Source: Gymnothorax reevesii
Taxonomy: Eukaryota; Chordata; Actinopteri; Anguilliformes; Muraenidae
Length of the DNA: 64,000 nt
Direction of reading: 5' to 3'
Assembly: GCA_029721435.1 (NCBI GenBank)
Contig: CM056573.1
Location: 123,281,447-123,345,446, forward strand
The notes beneath the pieces were generated by a model that was not told the origin of the DNA, did not search any database, and worked only from the letters and a program-made list of their open reading frames with translations. The position numbers were made by a program, and so were the translations under genes. Shown here one piece after another: positions 12,636 to 23,234 of the stretch; position 1 is the first letter of the stretch, and the number at the start of each line of letters is the position of its first letter.

Positions 12636-13784
12636 AAACAGTCGTGGACATAAATTATACTCACAAGCACAGATGACAAATCGGTAGGTTCCTGAGAAAG
12701 GGAACTCCCAATTCTTTTGTGATGACCATCATTCCTCCTGCTATGCCGTCACCACAACATTAAGTCCCTCGACTTCAACAACATCAGTCTGTGACCAATC
12801 AAACACCAGCAGGGTGCAGTTCCTGCAGAATAACTGAGCGGCAGATGGCAGGATCAAGACTGACCATTCAGATTACCAAGGGGAATGAATGCACCACACT
12901 GGCCATGCCCTGCACACTATAAAATCGTCAATGTGGAAAGCCAGGGGTCAGTGTCTTTGGCAGGACAGTATTGACTGGCTTTGAATAATTGTGACAGAGT
13001 CAGTGTTGCGAATCATGACCACAGAACACATTTCACATAATATTTAGGATGTTGCTAGCATGTTCCACTCCACCTTTAATTGGGCACAAACCTGAGGTTA
13101 ATCAGGACAGAGGGAGATGTGTCATCTTGTAATCCTTTTGACTATATTGCATTTTCACCTCTTTCATTGGCTATGATTGAAGTATTGTGACACAGCTAAT
13201 GTTGTAAATAATTGTTGTGGATGCACTGGTGTTTCCTTTGGGAAATGCTCATCCAGTTATCATGTATTACTATTTTTATTAGATTTTCACAAAACATGAA
13301 AATGGAATGGACCACGAAGTGGAGGAATCTCTATTCGTGGGACAGTTTGAAAGTTATTTGAAGGAGTGAGGGGTCAGAAAAGCTGAGCAAATAAAGAAAT
13401 TGCAACAGGCTACCAAGACCTCAATTCATTCACTATTTATTTCTCTGTTTTACAGTGGTTCTGAAAGGTCTGTTTTCTTTTTAGTTCTCAAAGGCCCTTT
13501 TAAGCATTATTGCAAGCGGCCTATAAACATCCAGCTGCCTCTGCGTGGCTTAATCACCATATGGTTGCCCCCAAATTGTTTTTCCATCGAGTTTCCTCTT
13601 CTATTGAGCAGTGCAGCTCATTCTGCATTAGGATGTACAATGCACAGCTCTCTCCCCATGCCATACAACAGGCTTTTATGTCAGAATGAAAAATGATAAT
13701 GCATAAATTAATAGCAACCACATGTTTTCGGTTATACGTCCCTCAACTCTCAGCATTTGTCCAAATATAGGTCTGCCTCTTTCA
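12636..13784. other. Anonymous non-coding stretch
   Basis: No feature recognised. Confidence 0.4.
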
Positions 13785-14105
13785 CATGCAGGCACACACA
13801 CTCTCACAAACACACACATTCACATTACATCCTTTTCTTTCTCTCTCTCTCCTAAAACACTCTCAGTTGCACAAACACTCACTCCCCCCTACTCTCATAC
13901 ACTCACTCACACTCTTCTTCACGACAATTTCACTTTCTCTCACACATCTTCTAACTTTAACACACAATCACATTCCCTTTTCCTTTCACATTTTCTCTCT
14001 CGCACACACTCACCCTCGCTCTCCCCAGCTCTGTCACATGCTCTATCTTAGATCCACACTCATGTTTTCTCTCCCCTAAACCTCTCACACTCTGTCTCTC
14101 TTCCC
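13785..14105. repeat. CT/CA-rich low-complexity block
   Basis: Interleaved CACACT, TCTCTC, ACTCAC and CTCACAC runs make a pyrimidine-rich plus strand. Overlapping stop-free frames here are compositional artefacts. Confidence 0.85.
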
Positions 14106-15600
14106 TCACTCTTTGTTTGCCTTCTGAAGCTAAATAAAGACCTGGAAGAATAATCTTCCCTGGGCTGGATTGCATGTAGTAGGAGATTCAGTTGATGCCA
14201 CCCAGGCATGGCCTGACCTCTCCCACCACTGCTTTCTGGGACAGCGAAGTGCCAACAGGAACAACAACTTAAGTAGTCAGTACATTCAGAAATGAATTCG
14301 GAAAGTAGAAAACACAGGCTTTCTGACAAATTTAAATGTACTGCACTGCTAGCATCATGACTTGATAGCTTATTGGATATTTTTGTTTGCACATTATTAC
14401 TTAATTTCAAAATTATCGTGAGCACTTTTTACATCATCTCTATGTTTCTGTTCAACATAATGGACATATGTGAAAGATTATACCTGTCACCCAAATGTCA
14501 TGGTTGTTAACATGCTTAACAGAGCGTGTTCAAATCAAGACAGAGAATGGTCTCTGGACAGTTGAAGCAAAGATCAGCCACCAGACAGCCATCCCAGATT
14601 GTTGTTTCTATTATTTGCACAATCCCACAATTCTTAGCACTAAAGATTCCAGTTCAGATCAGCACAAATAGGCTTTTCCCTTTCCAGACCCTTAATTGTA
14701 AATCATTTCGCCATTTTATTGAGAATAAAAACACTCAGAGAAATCAGCAGCCAAAGCTGGCCGATATGACTTGACTCTCGGATGAACTTTGCTACCGCTA
14801 GGCCATGGATTCTCAGCTGCTTTCCTGACCAAAATTAGTTCATCGTGTCATTATTACAGGCATAGTCTCATTCAATTGCTGTTGCTTCTGGTCTATTTGA
14901 GTAACGTCTACTGAGAAAAATTCAGAAGGCCCTTCAACCCTCCAAAATAATGGAGAGAGTTGATTATTGATCTGACAGCAGGAGATGAAAGTTAAGTTCT
15001 TGGAAAAAAAAATCAAAACCATTCCTGGCTCATTGTGTAAAACATAAATGTAGCTTACCTCCCTGTGATCGCTAATGATTATTGTGGCCCAATCTCCATC
15101 AGAAGGTCAATTTCCAAGTGCTCTTGAAGTATGCTGTTAAATATTTCCACATGGCATAAAAACTGCTTAAATAAACATCACACCTCCAATTTTTCTCCGC
15201 CTTTTTCCGGCATTTTTGTGGTCTCCCACATAGGCATCCGCATCACAACGTTTTACGCATGTCAGTGGCTCTAACCCAATGTAAGAACACCATAACCTCA
15301 GAGGAAAGCCGGTTCAGCCAGGTTTTCCTTTTATACATGCTCACGCTTCCCCTCCAAAAGTGAAATCTCAAATGTGATAACTGCCATCATTAGTGCCATT
15401 AACAGATTACCGTCTCTTGGTGGCTTTGGCAAATGGAATTTTTTCAATACAAATCCATTCATATGTCCTTATAAATTAATTTATGAAGTCAAGCCTAAAT
15501 AGCATGGAAATGTGCATAAGATTTCATTGCTTATTGTCAAGGCCCCGTCTGACTATATCACATCATTATGGTGCAAAAAGGTTACATTAATTAACATTTT
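14106..15600. other. Anonymous non-coding stretch
   Basis: No feature recognised. Confidence 0.4.
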
Positions 15601-15601
15601 T

Positions 15602-16170
15602 AGCTCACCTGACGACGAAGTCAGATGAGCTTATGTCATGGCCTGTTTGTCCGTCGTTCGTCGTCATTCGTCGTCGTCGTTTGTCGTCCGTAAACATCTT
15701 CTCCTCCGAAACCACTTGGCCTATGAAGCTGAAACTTGACAGGTACCTTCCTACCCATGAGGACACCAAAGTTTGTTCAAGGCGTTCCGATCCGATCTCA
15801 AACATGGCTGCCACAGCGGCCATATTGAAAATCACATAATTGGCCATCTGAAAGCTATTTATGCACATATTCAGCTGAAATTTGCTATATAGTTAGTACA
15901 TGGCAAGATTCATCAGATATCATCCGTATTTCGGATTATGACCTTGCTTTCACCTTCAACTTTATACAACCCCTGTGAGTCACCTTGAAATCTTTCAAAA
16001 TCATCTTCTCCGAAACTACTCGGCCAATGAAGGTGAAACTTGACAGGTACCTTCCTGCCTATGAGGACACTAAGTTGTGTTCAAGGCGTTTTGATCCGAA
16101 CTCGAACATGGCCGCCATGGCCGCCATATTTAAAATCACATAATTGGCCATCTGAAAGCTATTTATGCTT
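15602..16170. repeat. Dispersed repeat with internal duplication and terminal hairpin
   Basis: Opens with a 12-bp hairpin, AGCTCACCTGAC / GTCAGATGAGCT, with loop GACGAA (15,602-15,631). This is followed by CGTCGTTCGTCG-type simple sequence. A block containing CTTGACAGGTACCTTCCT, AAACATGGCTGCC and CACATAATTGGCCATCTG occurs twice, near 15,700-15,855 and 16,005-16,160. The GGCTGCC...GCGGCCATATT core also appears at 54.7 and 60.97 kb. Confidence 0.7.
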
Positions 16171-16373
16171 GTGTCTAAGACATTCAACTTTAGACACATC
16201 CAGTGGAAACAGCTTGACAATAATGAATATATGGGCACATTTCCTTGTTGTGCAATTGTGCAGATGTCAACTGACCTGCCTTCAAAATTGTTGCTCTTAG
16301 TGTACGTGAATTAGGAGATACCATGTAAATAGTTTCTCAATTTGCTAATTACATGAAGGAGATTACACTAATG

Positions 16374-16495
16374 CAGGGGTTCCCAAACTTTTCCAAAAAA
16401 ATTTCTGCGGCCCACCTTTGTCCTATAAACAGTACAAAGACAAAATTATGCATTCTCAGAACACTTAACAGCAACAATAATTGTTGTTGTTGTTT

Positions 16496-16535
<40 letters not shown>

Positions 16536-16878
16536 AAGATTCATGATTGAAATGAAAGCAGGGGGATAAAGGAAGCCTAAACGTTTAATCTGTGGTGTAC
16601 ACACAAGACAGAATTAATTATAGAACACAGTACGCGCTCCTCAGATTATGACCCCCGGTCATGATGACCAGAAAGCTACGTTCCGATCATAAACTATATA
16701 AGGTTCCTAAAATATTGTGAGGTCAATAACACTCGATTGGTTATTACTTCTAAATATTTTTTAAATCGTGCAATAAATATTTTACAATAAAAATAATAAA
16801 AAATCATATTTGCAAAAATGAATCATATTTTTCATGACCTCTCACGGCCCACCTGCACACCGTTAAGTTAAGAACCCC
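16374..16878. mobile_element. hAT-like non-autonomous element (probable)
   Basis: Left end CAGGGGTTCCCAAACTTTT with nearby GCGGCCCACC; right end reverse-complements to GGGGTTCTTAACTTAACGG with CGGCCCACC nearby. CAGGGGTTC(C/T)... ends next to GGCCCACC are typical of vertebrate hAT MITEs. The interior holds a (TTA)n microsatellite at about 16,500-16,532. I could not find a clean 8-bp target duplication, so the right boundary is approximate. Confidence 0.5.
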
Positions 16879-16969
16879 AAGTACAGGATTTCTCTGTCTG
16901 CTGACCTTTGTGCTCAGAGGCCTGAGAGCCTCAGGAATCCATCTGTACACATTGCTGCCTACATTGAGC
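16871..16969 (-). repeat. 99-bp segment repeated inverted at 28,306
   Basis: Its reverse complement is identical base for base to 28,306-28,404, while the flanks on both sides differ. On the strand shown it is open in one frame for about 32 codons (NVGSNVYRWIPEALRPLS and onward). No family recognised. Confidence 0.85.
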
Positions 16970-17032
16970 CGATTATTGCGTGATGTGTCCTTCTCATGCG
17001 AAACTTCGTGAGAAGATAAGAGCCAGGAGGAT

Positions 17033-17058
17033 GGGCGGGGGAGGCGTAGCCCCCGCCC
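17033..17058. other. GC-rich hairpin
   Basis: GGGCGGGGG and CCCCCGCCC form a perfect 9-bp stem with an 8-nt loop. It stands out in AT-rich surroundings. Confidence 0.6.
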
Positions 17059-17240
17059 AGTAAGGTACAGTAAGCATATTCTATACAAGTCTCTCATAAG
17101 GGAAAGGATGTAAGGCGAGGACAATAGGATTATCAACTGGGCTTCATATATGGTAAGAATTAAGAGACCTTCACACTCCTCGTGGGATGTTACAATTGTG
17201 AGGAGACTGAGGAGAAGGGCGTATTATATGTTAATATTAT

Positions 17241-17730
17241 GTGCCTACTGCAATGCAGACACATATTACAATCCCGCATACTAATTTATTATTATGTGCC
17301 TACTGCAATGCAGACACATATTACAATCCCGCATCCTTATTTATTATTATGTGCCTACTGCAATGCAGACACATATTACAATCCCGCATCCTTATTTATT
17401 ATTATGTGCCTACTGCAATGCAGACACATATTACAATCCCGCATCCTTATTTATTATTATGTGCCTACTGCAACGCAGAGACATATTACAATCCCGCATA
17501 CTTATTTATTATTATGTGCCTACTGCAATGCAGTCACCTATTACAATCCCGCATACTTATTTATTATTATGTGCCTACTGCAATGCAGACACATATTACA
17601 ATCCCGCATTCTTATTTTATGTGCCTACTGCAATGCAGACACATATTACAATCCCGCATCCTCATTTATTATTATGTGCCTACTGCAATGCAGACACATT
17701 TTACACTCCTGCATACTTATTTATTATTAT
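17241..17730. repeat. 55-bp satellite, nine tandem units
   Basis: Units begin GTGCCTACTGCAATGCAG at 17,241, 17,296, 17,351, 17,406, 17,461, 17,516, 17,571, 17,621 and 17,676. The period is exactly 55 bp except for one 50-bp unit with a 5-bp deletion. Units differ by only a few bases, so the array is young. Each carries a CTGCA-A-TGCAG inverted repeat. All three forward frames are stop-free, so three overlapping long frames occur; they are not genes. Confidence 0.95.
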
Positions 17731-18727
17731 TTATAAAACGGGTGCTTCCCATCCTTAAATGTGATTGGCTGAGCTGCGTTCCATGCCGGTCTAAAATCAC
17801 TGTAACACTCACTGCATTCTGAAGCAGACAGCAGCAAAAATAACCGTGCGGGCAACCAGCTACTCGGCGCTGAACTGACTCGTTAGGTTACGTTTGTTTC
17901 AAGATTTTTTGCTTGCTATTTCAGTGCTATCGAATTTGAGCCTTTTTACCCGCAAACCAGTTGGCTATCTACCTAGCAAGCTATTCCATTACAGAGTTCG
18001 ATATCATTTTAGCTTGCTAGCTATGTTGCTAACTAGCTCGCTATTTCAGTATTAGCGATAAATTGTTGATTTTTTTGTTGTGTGTTTATTTTATGGACCA
18101 TGTGTAGGGTAACCACATCCATTGTGGTGAACGCTAGCAAACTAATGCACAATTCAACATATTTTTCTGGACACTGGCAAGTGTTGAGGACAAAAGTCAA
18201 ACTTGTTCCTTATTCTCGCTGCTGGTTGTAATGATATGGCCGATCGGCGTGAGTTGAGAACAAGGAGACTCGAAAACTGAAACGAACGTAAAATTATTTA
18301 ACGGGGCCTTAGGGAGATCGAAGGAGACATTCCAAATAGCCTGCTTTCATAGTATATCTACATTAACAAGCCCAAATAGCCTGATGTGACATAATGGCGC
18401 TAGATGAAAAAGCAATCTTAGCGTCTGTGTTGCTTGCTAACCATTCTCTACACTCTATCTTGCTTGGTGGAAGAACGAATATTTCTCAAATTTATTGTTG
18501 AATTATTACCTATAAATTGTTGATTATTTTTCTTGTGTGTTCATTTAATAGGCTAATTGTAGGGTAAACATTTTATAAAAGCAATAAGCCCCTTGAAGCA
18601 GTGGGTTATAGTGATTTTATAACGGCGGAGGGGCACTAAGGCACTCAGCTGCGCGTCGTGCCTTAGAACGCCCCTCTGCCCTTATAAAATCACTGTAACC
18701 TACTGCTTCTGGGGACTTATTCCTGTA
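17731..18727. mobile_element. Probable ~1-kb insertion within the satellite
   Basis: Satellite units lie on both sides (to 17,730 and again from 18,728), with about 1 kb of unrelated sequence between. Near its left side it contains TAAAATCACTGTAACACTCACTGC (written in part: AATCACTGTAAC), which recurs in the palindrome near its right side. I see no coding potential and no clear terminal inverted repeat or target duplication, so the class is unknown. Confidence 0.45.
18583..18721. repeat. Foldback palindrome, ~62-bp arms
   Basis: The left arm (18,583-18,644) starts AATAAGCCCCTTGAAGCAG and the right arm (18,658-18,721) reverse-complements to AATAAGTCCCCAGAAGCAG. The arms match with a few substitutions and a 2-nt indel, around a 13-nt loop. 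It looks like a palindromic MITE or the end of the surrounding insertion. Confidence 0.85.
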
Positions 18728-18834
18728 GTGCCTAATATTCAGATACGTATCTCAATCCCGCATACTTATTTATCATTATGTGCCTGTTGCAATGCAGACA
18801 CATATTATAGTCTCGCATACTTATTTATCTATAA
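18728..18834. repeat. Two diverged 55-bp satellite units
   Basis: GTGCCTAATATTCAG begins the first unit and GTGCCTGTTGCAATGCAG the second. Both contain the CCCGCATAC or CTCGCATAC TTATTTAT segment of the 17,241 array. The second is cut by the Tc1 element, and TAATATGTGTCTGGTAATTG at 20,349 looks like its continuation. Confidence 0.8.
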
Positions 18835-20348
18835 TATACTCAGCAACAAAAGTTTCTGTGACACCAATATTGTTAATTATTTTTCATAACGCAATTATGA
18901 AATTGTCATACATGGTGATATCAGACTGAAACAGTACGCGTAAACACAACATTGAAATGGAAATCATGAAAATGCGAGAAAATGACTTTGCACGTGAAAA
19001 TGTGCGTAAATCATGCTTGTGGATGGCAATAAAAGAGGAGAATTTTTGGAATGTTAACATTGTGCCTGATGAACGACGGAAGCATCACTTATCGAAAACA
19101 CAGCTATTCCGGATCAGGAACTCTACCCTCTAAATGCCAAGACTGTCTGAAAATGATCGGTGGAGGGCCATTGGGATGATTGAATCCGGAACCTCGCAGA
19201 GGGAAGTTGCTCATCGCCTGAATGTCCACCGAAACACCATTTGGAACTTATGGCAGCGTCATCAGCAGACAAGACATGTCAGAGACCGTCCTCGCAGCGG
19301 CCGTCCACGAGTAACCACTCCCAGACAGGACAACTGGATTCGAACAACCCATCTCCGAAATCGATTCCAACCTGCAACCATAACTGCAAGAACGATACCT
19401 GGTTTGAGGCGACTGTCTGCACAGACAATCCGTCGCCGTCTCTGTCATTTTGGCATTGTCCCACGTCGGCCAGCAAGACGTCCAATACTCACAGTACAAC
19501 ACCGACGACTGCGTCTACAGTGGGCACAACAACATCGACGGTGGATCCAACGTCAGTGGGATCTTGTACTCTTCACTGATGAATCAAGATTCATGCTTAA
19601 CCGATGTGATGGTCGTTTACGTGTATACCGTCGACGTGGAGAACGTTATGCCAACAACTGTGTTCAGGAATTTGATCGTTTTGGAGGTGGTAGTGTCATG
19701 ATTTGGGGAGGGATCACGGCTAGAAACAGAACAGATTTGCTTGTTATTGGTGGAAATCTGACAGGTCAAAGATATCGCGATGAAGTGCTACGGCCATTAG
19801 TGGTACCGTTTTTGATGCAACATGGTCCCAGAATAACGCTGCAACATGATAACGCCAGACCACACGTTGCAAGGATTGTACAGCAGTATCTGATGCAACA
19901 ACATGTCAATGTCCTGCCATCGCCAGCCAGATCCCCAGACATGTCCCTAATCGAGCATCTTTGGGACGAGATGGATCGACGTTTGCGGCGGTTGGATAAC
20001 CCGCCAGCTACACTCCAGGAATTGCGACAGCGTCTACGTCAGATTTGGAATGACATCCCACAGCAATTTCTGGCACATCTGATTCGGTCCATGCGCCGGA
20101 GATGCGTTGCTTGCATCATGGCACGAGAAAGTCACACCCGGTATTGAAGTGTGAAGGTCACAATTGGTTAGACGTCAGACAAGTGCTTCATGACGCATGA
20201 AAATGACATTTTTCGTTTTGAGTGACGTTGGCACTGAAAAGTCAGTGTTTCTCCTGTTAAATAAACATATTGATTGCATTGAGATCTTTGCGTGTCATTT
20301 ATAACATACACATAAATGGTGTCACAGAAACTTTTGTTGCTGAGTATA
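18835..20348 (+). mobile_element. Intact Tc1 transposon
   Basis: A perfect 32-bp terminal inverted repeat bounds the element: 18,835-18,866 and 20,317-20,348. The outer sequence is TATACTCAGCAACAAAAGTT. TA dinucleotides flank both ends, as expected for Tc1/mariner insertion. It encloses one uninterrupted transposase frame and an AATAAA at about 20,260. It landed in a 55-bp satellite unit. Perfect repeats plus an open frame suggest recent, possibly ongoing activity. Confidence 0.95.
19134..20147 (+). CDS. Tc1 transposase, full length (337 aa)
   Basis: Cut-and-paste transposase acting on the flanking inverted repeats in the nucleus. The N-terminal helix-turn-helix region lies at about residues 5-45 (TSQREVAHRLNVHRNTIWNL). 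A GRPR motif at 56-59 links the two DNA-binding halves. Catalytic triad: D149 in LFTDESRF, D239 in LQHDNARPHV and E274 in MSLIEHLWDE. The D-to-E spacing is 34 residues, giving the Tc1-type DD34E signature. GGGSVMIWGG at about 184-193 is the glycine-rich block. Length is within the usual 330-350 aa. The ATG chosen starts MPRLSENDRW, directly before the HTH. No stop or frameshift was seen. Confidence 0.95.
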   Translation: MPRLSENDRWRAIGMIESGTSQREVAHRLNVHRNTIWNLWQRHQQTRHVRDRPRSGRPRVTTPRQDNWIRTTHLRNRFQPATITARTIPGLRRLSAQTIRRRLCHFGIVPRRPARRPILTVQHRRLRLQWAQQHRRWIQRQWDLVLFTDESRFMLNRCDGRLRVYRRRGERYANNCVQEFDRFGGGSVMIWGGITARNRTDLLVIGGNLTGQRYRDEVLRPLVVPFLMQHGPRITLQHDNARPHVARIVQQYLMQQHVNVLPSPARSPDMSLIEHLWDEMDRRLRRLDNPPATLQELRQRLRQIWNDIPQQFLAHLIRSMRRRCVACIMARESHTRY

Positions 20349-20399
20349 TAATATGTGTCTGGTAATTGTATTCCTGATCCATGTTTTTCGGGACTAACG

Positions 20400-20880
20400 G
20401 ATTTCCCAAAATTCCAGAAAATTTCTCCCTAGCAACCGGCAGAACACCATAGCAACTGCCTTGCTTTGCACAAGCAATCACCTACACCACCATAGCAACT
20501 GCCAAGCAATCCTTTAGCAACCATTAGGAACACCATAGCAACCACCTGGCAAAGCCCTAGCAATCACAAGGAGCATCATGGAAAGTGCCTAGCAATACTT
20601 TGCCAACAACCCAGAGGTCCATAGCAACCACCTAAAAATGCCCTAGCAACCACCCAGAACACCATAGCAACCGCCCAGCAATGCCCTAGCAACCACCCGG
20701 CATACCATAGCAACCGCTTACCAACGCCCTTGCAACCGCCTGGAACACCATAGCAACCGCTCAGCAATGCTCTAGCAACCACCGGAACTCCATAGCACCT
20801 GCCTAGCAATGCTCTAGCAAGCACCGGAAACACCATATAAACTGATTCCAAGAACCGTAGTAAGCATCCCAAACACTGTA
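20400..20880. repeat. AGCAACC minisatellite
   Basis: Imperfect repetition of CCATAGCAACC, GCCTAGCAATGC, CCTAGCAACCAC and C(A/G)GAACACCATAGC with a loose ~40-bp composite period. This type is very common in fish. Frames across it are spurious. Confidence 0.85.
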
Positions 20881-21529
20881 CATATAGAGCAGCAGGCACG
20901 TTCATTATTTCTTCCAGAATTTTCTAGTTTAGAATTAATATTCCGGAATATTCATGATCTCTGTTAAAAAGGGATGTTTGGTGGCTCAAGGACAGGATGG
21001 TCGTTATCAGAGCAGCTGCCTCGAGGAACTGCAGTTCTCGGTACTAAGACAAGGCTTGCAAATACTGATTTGATGATCTTTGGGGTGTGTGATATCAAAT
21101 AGTTCTGTTGTAATCAACCTCAAGACTGTCTCAGCGGCGATCTTTCCTTTCTTCAGCACTACACCACAAGAGGCCTGATTGACATCAATAGTTGAAGCCA
21201 ATAGCTTTCTATTACACTTGCTGTCATGTCTGCAGCCCATTTTGTTGATGAAATAAGCCTTCAAATTTATAACTTCAAGGTTAAAAGGTCATTAAAGGTT
21301 ATTATTTCACAGTATGAGCCATGTAGAGTCTGATACTGACATAAATTACTCTCCAGGTCAAGACCTTTCCAATAATATATTGGGTTTAGTACTATGTGAA
21401 AGTTTTTTATTTTATCATTTCATGGACACAGGCCATTCTGACCCAAGTTGCAGGGAGCACTTGGAAGGCTCAACATAGAAAATGATTTTTTTTTTAGAAA
21501 TCTTCTTATTTTTTAATTTTGTAGTACAG
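20881..21529. other. Anonymous non-coding stretch
   Basis: No feature recognised. Confidence 0.4.
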
Positions 21530-21915
21530 TGACCAAAATGAGTCACCTTTGGAGATAATACTACAGAATCTGTTTTTTATGCACTCAGTTTTTTTTTACT
21601 TTTGGTCAGGGCTCCTTTTGCACAAATGACTGCATCAATGGAGGTGATCAGCCTGTGGCACTGTTGAGGTGTTATGGAAGCCCAGTTTGATTTTTGATAG
21701 ATTAATGATATCTATGGGGTTCAGGTCATGCCAGTTGGCTGGCCAATCAACCACAGTAATAACATAGTCAGCAAACCACTTACTAGTAGTTTTGGCAAAC
21801 TGGGCAGGTTCCAAGTCTTGCTGGAAAAGGAAACCAGTATCTTCATAACACAGACAGAAAGAAGCATGAAGAGCTCTAAAATCTCCTGGTAGATGTCTAC
21901 GTTGACTTTGGACTT
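21530..21915 (-). pseudogene. Tc1 transposase fragment, minus strand
   Basis: Minus-strand reading gives FQQDLEPAQFAKTTSKWF around the second catalytic Asp, then VVDWPANWHDLNPID, where the expected Glu is replaced or shifted, and further on HNTSTVPQADHLH, the remains of the C-terminal region. It belongs to the QQDLAPAH-type fish Tc1 group and differs from the other Tc1 copies here. Both ends are lost. Confidence 0.75.
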
Positions 21916-21927
21916 AATATAATAAAG

Positions 21928-22115
21928 TCAATCAATCAATCAAATTTTATTTGTATAGCCCAATATCATATTTACATGTCTTAAAGGGCTTTACTGGCCC
22001 AGCAACTCAGAACCCTCTGACCTAAACATTCAGTGAAGATGAGGAAAAACTCCCACAACAGAAACCTTTCAACAGGAGGAAAAAAAAAAAACAATGAAAG
22101 AAAACTCAGAAGGAT
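21928..22115. repeat. Dispersed fish repeat (ATTTTATTTGTATAGC type)
   Basis: Opens with a (TCAA)n run, then AAATTTTATTTGTATAGCCC, and later GAGGAAAAACTCCCACAACAG and AACCTTTCAACAGG. I recognise these as parts of a widespread teleost interspersed repeat. It ends in an A-run next to the 82-bp array. Confidence 0.6.
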
Positions 22116-23147
22116 CCCCCAACCAGGACGGTCAGTAGTGCAATGGTAACCAATTAAGCTGGTTGATAACCTTATATCATTGACAGTCCCTAACCCTCAC
22201 CTAACCAGGATGGTTAGTAGTTCAATGGGAACCAAGTAAGCTGGTTGATAACCTTATATCATTGACAAACCCTAACCCAACCAGGATGGTCAGTGGTGCA
22301 ACGGTAACCAAGTAAGCTGGTTGATAACCTTATATCATTGACAGACCATTACCCTAACTCAACCAGGACAGTCAGTAGTGCAATGGGATCCAAGTAAGCT
22401 GGGTGATCACCTTATATCAATGACAGAACCTAACCCTAACCCAACCAGGACGGTCAGTAGTGCAATGGTAACCAATTAAGCTGGTTGATAACCTTATATC
22501 ATTGACAGTCCCTAACCCTAACCTAACCAGGATGGTTAGTAGTTCAATGGGAACCAAGTAAGCTAGTTGATAACCTTATATCATTGACAAACCCTAACCC
22601 AACCAGGATGGTCAGTGGTGCAACGGTAACCAAGTAAGCTGGTTGATAACCTTATATCATTGACAGACCATTGCCCTAACTCAACCAGGACAGTCAGTAG
22701 TGCAATGGGAACCAAGTAAGCTGGGTGATAACCTTATATCAATGACAGAACCTAACCCTAACCCAACCAGGACCATCAGTAGTGCAATGGGAACCAAGTA
22801 AGCTGGTTGATAACGTTATATCATTGACAGACCCTAACCCCAAACCAACCAGGACGGTCAGTAGTGCAATGGGAACCAAGTAAGCTGATTCATAACCTTA
22901 TATCACTGACAGACCCTAACCCTAACCCGACCAGGATGGTCAGTAGTGCAATGGGAACCAAGCAAGCTGGTTGATAACCTTATATCAATGACAGACCCTA
23001 ACCCTAACCCAACCAGGACGGTCAGTAGTGCAATGGGAACCAAGTAAGCTGGTTGATAACCTTATATCAATGACAGACCCTAACCCTAACCCAACCAGGA
23101 TGGTCAGTAGTGCAATGGGAACCAAGTAAGCTGGTTGATAATGTTAA
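22116..23147. repeat. ~82-bp array with telomere-like CCCTAA runs
   Basis: About 13 units, each with CCAACCAGGACGGTCAGTAG, TGCAATGGGAACCAAGTAAG and CTGGTTGATAACCTTATATC, then ATTGACAGACCCTAACCCTAA. AAGCT anchors lie at 22,155, 22,238, 22,314, 22,395, 22,478 and 22,560. The first four units form a block whose unit-specific variants recur in the next four, a ~323-bp higher-order period. Later units are more uniform. Confidence 0.9.
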
Positions 23148-23234
23148 ATTAGTACAGAGCCTCTATCTGCCATCTTCAGATGGTCTTTAGAAACTGGAGA
23201 AATACTAAATGATTGGAAACAGGGCAATATAATA

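Noticed and set aside
13722..14425. Overlapping 72-121-codon frames
   Set aside because: They lie in CT/CA low-complexity sequence and show no domain.
17182..17822. Three overlapping 154-193-codon frames as a repetitive protein gene
   Set aside because: They are the three frames of one stop-free 55-bp satellite; no start context, domain or composition supports a gene.
22116..23147. True telomere or CRISPR array
   Set aside because: CCCTAA runs are short and embedded in ~82-bp units. The whole unit repeats, with no constant-repeat/variable-spacer pattern, and the sequence is eukaryotic.
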